A stretch of DNA of 64,000 bases from Allodiplogaster sudhausi. Taxonomy: Eukaryota; Nematoda; Chromadorea; Rhabditida; Diplogasteridae. The stretch covers positions 2,815,501-2,879,500 of the forward strand of contig CALZFC010000040.1 of assembly GCA_945643635.1 (NCBI GenBank). Direction: 5' to 3'. The translations under genes were made by a program, and so were the position numbers. Shown piece by piece: positions 57,967 to 64,000 of this stretch (its first letter is position 1; each line of letters begins with the position of its first letter). Below the pieces are notes generated by a model that saw only the letters and a program-made list of their open reading frames with translations, did no database searches and had not been told where the DNA came from.

Positions 57967-59452
57967 CTCTGTGTCAATTTCTCTTTTCTCTAACATTCTC
58001 CTCCTTTACCCTCATCCCCCTCTCCTTTATGTTCTTCGTCCTAGTGATATCTCGTCGCCGCTGTAACCGACAGCTTTTGCAGAAGCCCGTCTCTCAAATT
58101 CTTTTGACATCAGCTTTATTTTCCCGTTTCTATCTCTCCCCTTCTATCATTTGCTCTCCCTTTCTTTCTCTTTCTCCCCATCCTTCTTTCATTTGCTCTC
58201 TGTGTATTTCCCTTGATTCTCTCGCTCTATCATTTGCTCTCTGTGTCTCTCTGTCTCTTTCTCTTAACCTTCTTTCGTTCATTTCTCGATCTTCTTTTTT
58301 TTTGTTATCTTCTTTCCCGTCTTTTCAATTTATAAGAACACCCATTTTGGTGCATATGCATTTATACCGGACAACTGGTAACCATCGTCAAGGCGAAAAA
58401 AACAGCTCATATTTTATCAGATGATGAGGGAGATCGAGGGAAAGGGATAGAGAGACAGACAAACAGAGAGAGAGAGGAGGAGAGAGAATGAGAGAGAGAG
58501 AGAGAGAGAGATATTACAGGGAGAGGGAGACTGTTGTTGTCTGTTGATAGTTCTAACCTTCCAGGAGATTGTCGATCTCAGTCCTAATCTTTGCTTGACT
58601 CTTCGAAACGGAAGTGGCAAAGAGAAAAGTGAAAAGGCAAGAAGAATAGAGAAGAATGCAAAGAAAGAACAAAAGGAAAGGCCATATCGAGGAAGAAGTT
58701 CGGGGCAGCCTGATGACGCGGCACGTCGTTCTCTGCCTATCTCATTCCTCCATCTCCTTTTCCACTCCCTATTACTCTCCCTCTCTCTCTCTCTCTGTGG
58801 CTCTCTCTCTCCTCACGGCTGTTTCATCGAGAGGCGCCTTCAGGCCGTCTACATTCCCCAAACTCATCGTCCGCTTCCGGCATGCGTCTTCTACTTCACG
58901 CTCTCTCTCTCTCTTCTCTCGCTCTCTCTCTTTCTCTTTCTCTCTTTCCCACTCTTTCCCTCTCTCTCTCTAACCGTTTCCCCCTGTTTCTCCACTTTCT
59001 GTCTGCGTTTCCTCTTTGCCATGATGCTCGCTCCTTCTGTTTGTAGGTGTCAGGTGAGCCAGGACAAGCAATGAAAAGGTATTCAAATCAGTAAGATGAC
59101 AGAGATTAGTGAAGATGAAAACATGACAGTTTTAAAATACTCCTTATAAATCATGTATAAAAAGAAGAGGAAAACATCAAGGATATGTACATAGAAATGT
59201 ATACAAATAGACTGTGGAAAGCGATTGAAGAAACATTTAGAAGATACGATTTTTTAAATATTTAAGCAGCGCAAACTTCGTCTCTTTTCTCGTTTCCGAG
59301 GAGAGTGATTGAAATGTTCGCCCACAGGCTCAGAAAGTGTGCAAGAGAGAGAGAGAGCGAATTGGGAAGGTGAACACTACTGCGAAATGAGAGAGACAGA
59401 TGAAGAGAGAGAGAGAGAAAGAGAGAGCGAGTCGAAGAGAACGAGAGAGAGC

Positions 59453-59491
<39 letters not shown>

Positions 59492-59496
59492 TGGGA

Positions 59497-59658
59497 CTAA
59501 GAGAACGAGAGATAGTGAGAGGGACGAAGAGAACGAGAGATAGAGAGAGGGACGAAGAGAACGAGAGATAGTGAGAGGGACGAAGAGAACGAGAGATAGT
59601 GAGAGGGACGAAGAGAACGAGAGATAGTGAGAGGGACGAAGAGAACGAGAGATAGTGT
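59497..59658. repeat. 28-bp minisatellite, about 5.8 copies
   Basis: The unit GGGACGAAGAGAACGAGAGA plus TAGTGAGA has a period of 28 bases (marker CGAAG at 59525, 59553, 59581, 59609 and 59637). It grew next to a (GA)n tract at 59400-59490. Confidence 0.92.
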
Positions 59659-61555
59659 GGGAAGAAGAGAGCAAGAGATAGCGAGAAAGTGAGAGGAGGT
59701 GGGAGTAAGAAAGGATAGGCGAGTGGATTGGTGCCGTATGGCTAGAAGAGTGAATGGCCCCCGGGCTTGATGTTCTTCCCCCAATTTCCCGTTCGCACCT
59801 TCATCTCTCATTCTCTGCACTCTCTCTCTCTCTCCACTTGCTCTACCTTGCTGTCTCATCCACTTCACCATCTCTCTTCAACATTCTCCATCGTTCCCAC
59901 TTCCTCCCTCTAGCATCCATTCTTCTCATTTCTTCTGCTTTCTCATCACGCTTTGTCTCCTTCAGGAAGCCCCTCATTCTCTCGCATTTTTCTGACCTCA
60001 TTTTCTCTTGATTTCCCCTCCTTTAATTTTCTTATTTAATTTCTTTGCCTACTCTAGCTTTCATATTCCATCGCATCGTCTACTAGTTCTTCAATTCGAT
60101 CTCTTTTATGAAAATGTGACAATATCAAGCGCTGCCTGCTTACTGTCTCTACATTTCTCTCCAAGCTGCTACTCTCTCTCTCTCACTCTCTCTCTCTCCC
60201 TCTCTCTCTCTCTCTTTCTCTCTCTCTCATCCTTGCCCTCCACACCACCTTCCTTCAATCCCTCCCTTTCTCTCCTTCGTCACAACACTCTAGCAGGCTG
60301 AACGAGCTCTTTCACAAACGTCCGGGTGTGAGAAAATCGGGAAAAAACTAAAGCACCTTTTTTTTATCTTATAAGCGATGAAGTGGCTGGATCTGCAAAG
60401 GAAGAAGCGGTCCATTCTTTCGGATTTAATCCGAATTTATGATATTACGCTATTCAATTTGCATAAAAAGGAGTTTCCAACTCTGCTCACATTCTAGTGC
60501 ACAAGTTCAGATCACTGGAAAGATCTGTTGTTAGATCTCGTTGTCAGTCGCTAGATAACAGTTAAAGAAAACTATTCAACGGGGGAGAATACTAATAAAT
60601 GTTTACATGAGCACGAATACGTTGAAACTGAAATATAATACCAGAATCCTATGAATTATTAGAGATTCAATATACAAGATACATGGCTCGCCACTCGCGT
60701 TTTCATCTTCACTCTTCTTTATCTTTCTATCTTCTATCTTTTCTCTGCATCTGAGATGGTTGTCGAGGCAACCAGGGAGGGATGGATTAGAGACCAAAAG
60801 AAAGAGGAAGAAATAGCGAGAGAAAGAGAGGGAGAGAGCGAGAGAAGGGAAGAGGGTCATCGTCGTGATTTTCGTCCGGACGGAAGTCACTTCCTTTCTC
60901 TTTTTTCGGAATATAATAAATTGTTCAACATGCGTGATGAATTATAAAAGATGACGTCATCGGCTTCTCCTCTGATTTCTCCTTGATATCCGCCAGCCAA
61001 GACATTTCGTGGCGCATCGGAACTCTTGAGCTCTAATTTTTCATGCCTAATCGACGGTGAAATAAAGAATGGTTCATTTCTTGCTGTTTCGTTAAATACT
61101 GTTACTTCTCACCATTTTCCTTTTTGTCAGCTCAGTGCTGTTGAATCCACTCTTGCCTCCTCTCTCTTCGGAAGAACTCGTGTTTTCTTCTCTCCCCTTA
61201 GGCTTTGACTACTGTTGCTCCAGCGATTCCGAACACGGTACCTTACAATCTCTTACACAGATTTTAATTTTGCAGTCGAGTTTGTTGTAAAAGAAATTTT
61301 CCTTTTCATATCTTTTAACTTATTTGAACAAGTTGCTTTGTTTATAATCGCAAATGATTAAACTCAATAGCGGCGCTTCCAGTGTGAAAGATATGAATGT
61401 ATGAACATAGATACATGTGTGCCAATTCTGATGTGTATTATGAGCATGCATATTTCAAGTCTACACTTTATTACGTACAAACCTACAAAAATAAAGTAAT
61501 TACAAACATTCAAATTTCGTTGTACTAGATTGGATTCTTAAACCAGGACAGCCGC

Positions 61556-61830
61556 TCAGTGTCCTTTGAAGTAGGACTTGGCCTTGAAGGAGATGTTGTC
61601 GTAGAAGCACCTGCAACAGATATGTTTGCAGTGGAACATCGAATCAAGACAATTGGTGAAAATCCTAGATTTTCTAGTTTTTAAAAAGATATTATAATTT
61701 GTAAAGCATACTGCTTCATCTGTTCGAATTTGCCGTAGCAAGAAGCGTAGGTGTAGTCGATGTTGGTGAAGCGGTCGGGGATCTGGTTGCAGAAGACAAG
61801 GCACTTGTCGCCTGCCTCCACTTCAGTGAC
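61556..61830 (-). CDS. Last two exons of an unrecognised small protein, cut by a hAT element
   Basis: Exons about 61830-61712 and 61604-61556 join in phase (AAGCA/gtatgc, then ttgcag/GTGC). They read EVEAGDKCLVFCNQIPDRF, TNIDYTYASCYGKFEQMKQ and CFYDNISFKAKSYFKGH, then stop. Regular Cys residues suggest a secreted or disulfide-bonded protein, but no family was recognised. The coding-like frame runs right up to the hAT terminus at 61831. The element therefore seems to sit in the exon, or within a few bases of its acceptor. Confidence 0.6.
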
Positions 61831-64000
61831 CAGAGGTGCACGCGGGCCCAAATTTTTTGGGCCGGCCCGGCCCTTCGGGCCCTAAATCTCGGCCCGGCCC
61901 GGCCCGCCGTTTTAGGGCCCTGGAATTTTGGGCCCGGCCGGCCCGCACCAGCCCGCTCCGGCCCGATTTTTTTACATGTCAGATTCCTCCTACTTCTAAT
62001 TCTTCCTTTTATTAGCATCATTTATTACTGCCAGAAACAATAATGAAAAACTCCTATTCCACTGCTTTACAAGCAATTTGCAACACAAATAATAACCAGG
62101 ATGTAATGATCAAAAGAGATTAGATTGATTAGTCGATGTTGCTACAGATTCATGAGAGAACGGATAATTAGAGAGTTGAAGACGGATTCCGGGGAAATAC
62201 TTTCACGTTTCTCATGGATGAGGTTACGGAGGTCAGAGAATGAGCGTTCTGCAACAGCAGTTGACGCAGGAATGGCATACAACTGAAGTACAAGTCGTGA
62301 GAGTTGGGGGAAATCAGACGCACGAGCTTGCCATGCCACAAGGGGATCATCATGTTCTTGCCCAGCAGAGTTAATGAATGTGAAATGTGAGTTCAGGTAG
62401 GTATCAATTTCGGAAAGGGAATCATTTTCAGAATCAGAATCATCATCGTAAGCGGTTCGGGGACGCTTCGAAGCATTTGGCTGAGACGAGTGAGAAAGAA
62501 CATTGGAGGAATTTCTTAGGAGGTCTTTTAAATCGCGAACAACTTTCTTCCGCTCATCGTCAGTGGCGAGGAGACGAAGCTTCCTTCGTTTCGGGTGAAG
62601 GAGCGTGGCCATCCGGTGGAATTTCGTAATGATTCCATCATCCTCCTTCCTCAGCATGCACTTGTATGCGCTTCTACCAAGGGCGCAGAGGAGGTCAGAA
62701 TCGGAAGTGGTGACGAGGGTGTGGAATCGTTCTCGTAGTTCGTGCCACTTCGGCCACACCTCACACAGCAATGCTGCGTCCCTCTAAATAAGGCTTACTT
62801 ATAGAATTTCAAAATAAATGGGAATTTCAAACCTGAAAAAATTCGATGTATTCTTCGAACTGCTCCAAGATGCATAGCACATCGTCGAATTCGGTGCGCT
62901 TCATGTAGAGGGAGTCCAGAGCACGCTTGACATCCTGATAATATACTGCTAACTATTCATGTCAATGCAGAAATACAAACAAAAAATACAACCTCGGGCA
63001 ACTTGTGGCGATCTCTGTGACCGAAGAGTTCAGCGGCGCATTCTTTGTAAGCTCTTGCTGACTTTAGCTTAGAAAGCCATCGAGTTTCCACCTCTAGCGG
63101 TAGCTTTCTTGACAGAGATATCCCAAGGGAAGATCCCCTCACTCCGTTGACAACGATCTTCAGATCATCTAGTATTCGCCGACCACTTCGAATATGCATA
63201 AGATCGTCTTCCGTCAGGTCATTTGCAAAAAGAAGATTCTTTCTATCCTTGTAGGGATTGAAAGTTCTCTTGCAGATGTTATTGAGAATGTGGCAGATGC
63301 AGGATACTTCTGGAAGCAACCATGGCTATAACAATATCCAGGAGATGATAAAGCTAACTTTTGCCGATGTTGACGCGAAGTGCTTTGCTTATGTTGGAAC
63401 CCTCGTCAGATGCGGCGTACAGAGTAGACAACGTCGCTTCTGACAGTCCAAAGCCTTCTGCTGCCGCCTTGATGTCATCCCACACCTGGACACTGTCCTT
63501 CCTCGCAACTTCACACCGCTTCATCGCGGCATGAATACTGTAGTATCGCCTAGAATGGGTGAAAAAAATTTTGAAAAATATATATCAAACACTAACCAAT
63601 CGCGAACGATGTGCAGAACCAGTGTTATGTAGTCGTCCTTCCTTTTGCCGTAGTCTGCTGACATCGCACCACCGAATTCATCCAAGTGCTGCACAACTTC
63701 TGCTCCTTTGGAAGCGAGCAGCTCGGAATGCAGCTCGTCCAATCTTCTTTTTACGCAAGTCCGCGAAGGAATGATGGTGTCGATCTTGAGATTGCCGACA
63801 TGCTTTCGATTCGCTCTGGAAAACTATACACTGAGACCAATGAAAATAGGAAAATGCAATCTAACCCAATTTCCAGAGCGGCAGAAATAACGTCGCGAAA
63901 TCCAGAGTCTTCAGAAATGGAGAAGGGCCGCGAGTTTTTCGAAACCCATGTTGCTATAGCCGTTGAAAGCTTACGCTTCTCTTCTATCGTGCCAGCAACA
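61831..64000 (-). mobile_element. hAT transposon, left end in window, continues past the right edge
   Basis: The terminus CAGAGGTGCACGCGGG at 61831 has the CAG(A/G)GGTG form common in hAT elements. It is followed by a GC-rich subterminal block of GGCCCGGCCC palindromes (61846-61965). It carries the transposase at 62142 and beyond. The neighbouring octamer TCAGTGAC (61823-61830) is the candidate target duplication, whose partner lies outside the window. Confidence 0.8.
62142..64000 (-). CDS. hAT-family transposase (partial, intact motifs)
   Basis: Minus-strand exons near 64000-63864, 63815-63598, 63550-63361, 63329-62994, 62935-62833 and 62783-62142 form one continuous protein lacking its N-terminus (the BED zinc finger would be beyond the edge). 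Visible parts are KNSRPFSISEDSGFRDVI (typical hAT entry), FGGAMSADYGKRKDDYITLV (first acidic residue), AASDEGSNISKAL (second acidic residue), VETRWLSKLKSA, and the C-terminal dimerisation region PLVAWQ ... IPASTAVAERSFSDLRNLI with stop. All hAT landmarks that fall in the window are present, with no stop or frame break seen. The element may therefore be recently active or the protein domesticated. The terminus at 61831 favours an ordinary transposon. Confidence 0.9.

Larger units (their letters stand above)
55171..61555. other. Spacer upstream of WNK, repeat-rich, no gene recognised
   Basis: Dominated by GA and CT tracts (55549-55580, 55877-55910, 57929-57962, 58466-58512, 60174-60230), one MITE and one 28-bp minisatellite. 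Open frames here are Ser/Leu- or Arg/Glu-rich repeat translations. The WNK promoter and the 3' end of the 61.6-kb gene should lie in it. A TTTATT near 61467 could be that gene's poly(A) signal. Confidence 0.6.

Noticed and set aside
57594..58424. 276-codon plus-strand open frame
   Set aside because: The second half is CT-repeat translation and the first half is Arg/Ser-rich with no motif or splice support.

Overview
This is a eukaryotic, intron-rich window from an animal, most likely a nematode or close relative. The gene models come from my own reading of splice sites and conserved protein motifs. The nematode assignment is an inference, resting on a WNK kinase whose flanks look nematode-like to me and on short TTTCAG-type acceptors. 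Base composition is moderately AT-rich, with very many (CT)n/(GA)n tracts. No rRNA, operon or CRISPR array is present.

Genes from left to right: (1) an ILVBL/HACL2-like thiamine-diphosphate enzyme, minus strand, running off the left edge (43-1601); (2) a plasma-membrane-type Na+/H+ exchanger, plus strand, 18 coding exons (7526-20824); (3) a PRCC-like spliceosome-associated protein, minus strand, convergent with it (21463-24161); (4) a PXMP4-like peroxisomal membrane protein, plus strand (28284-32090); (5) a very large WNK kinase, minus strand (about 34080-54911), with kinase domain, two CCT-like domains and a long Ser/Ala/Pro-rich tail carrying RFxV motifs; (6) the last two exons of an unrecognised small protein, minus strand (61556-61830), which a hAT transposon appears to interrupt; (7) a well-preserved multi-exon hAT transposase, minus strand (62142-64000), running off the right edge. 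The genes look like independent housekeeping or signalling loci. WNK kinases and NHE exchangers both bear on ion and volume control, but nothing shows that they are co-regulated.

Mobile and repeated DNA fills most of the rest. The 8.8-kb intron 8 of the exchanger holds a 7.5-kb segment bounded by clusters of TGTGACA motifs. Inside it are exons of an unrecognised minus-strand gene, a split-direct-repeat structure (A ... BA ... B) and eight copies of a GGTGG/CCACC palindrome. A 5'-truncated CR1/L2/Jockey-type retrotransposon abuts PXMP4 exon 2, and a second 3' fragment of its family lies in a WNK intron. A 1.46-kb foldback element at a TA site, with tRNA-promoter-like boxes in each arm, sits in a PXMP4 intron. 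Two related hAT-type MITEs carry 8-bp target duplications. One 77-nt WNK intron is nearly all tRNA-like sequence. GC-AG introns are frequent. Two coding exons show what look like single-base frame breaks, which may be consensus errors.
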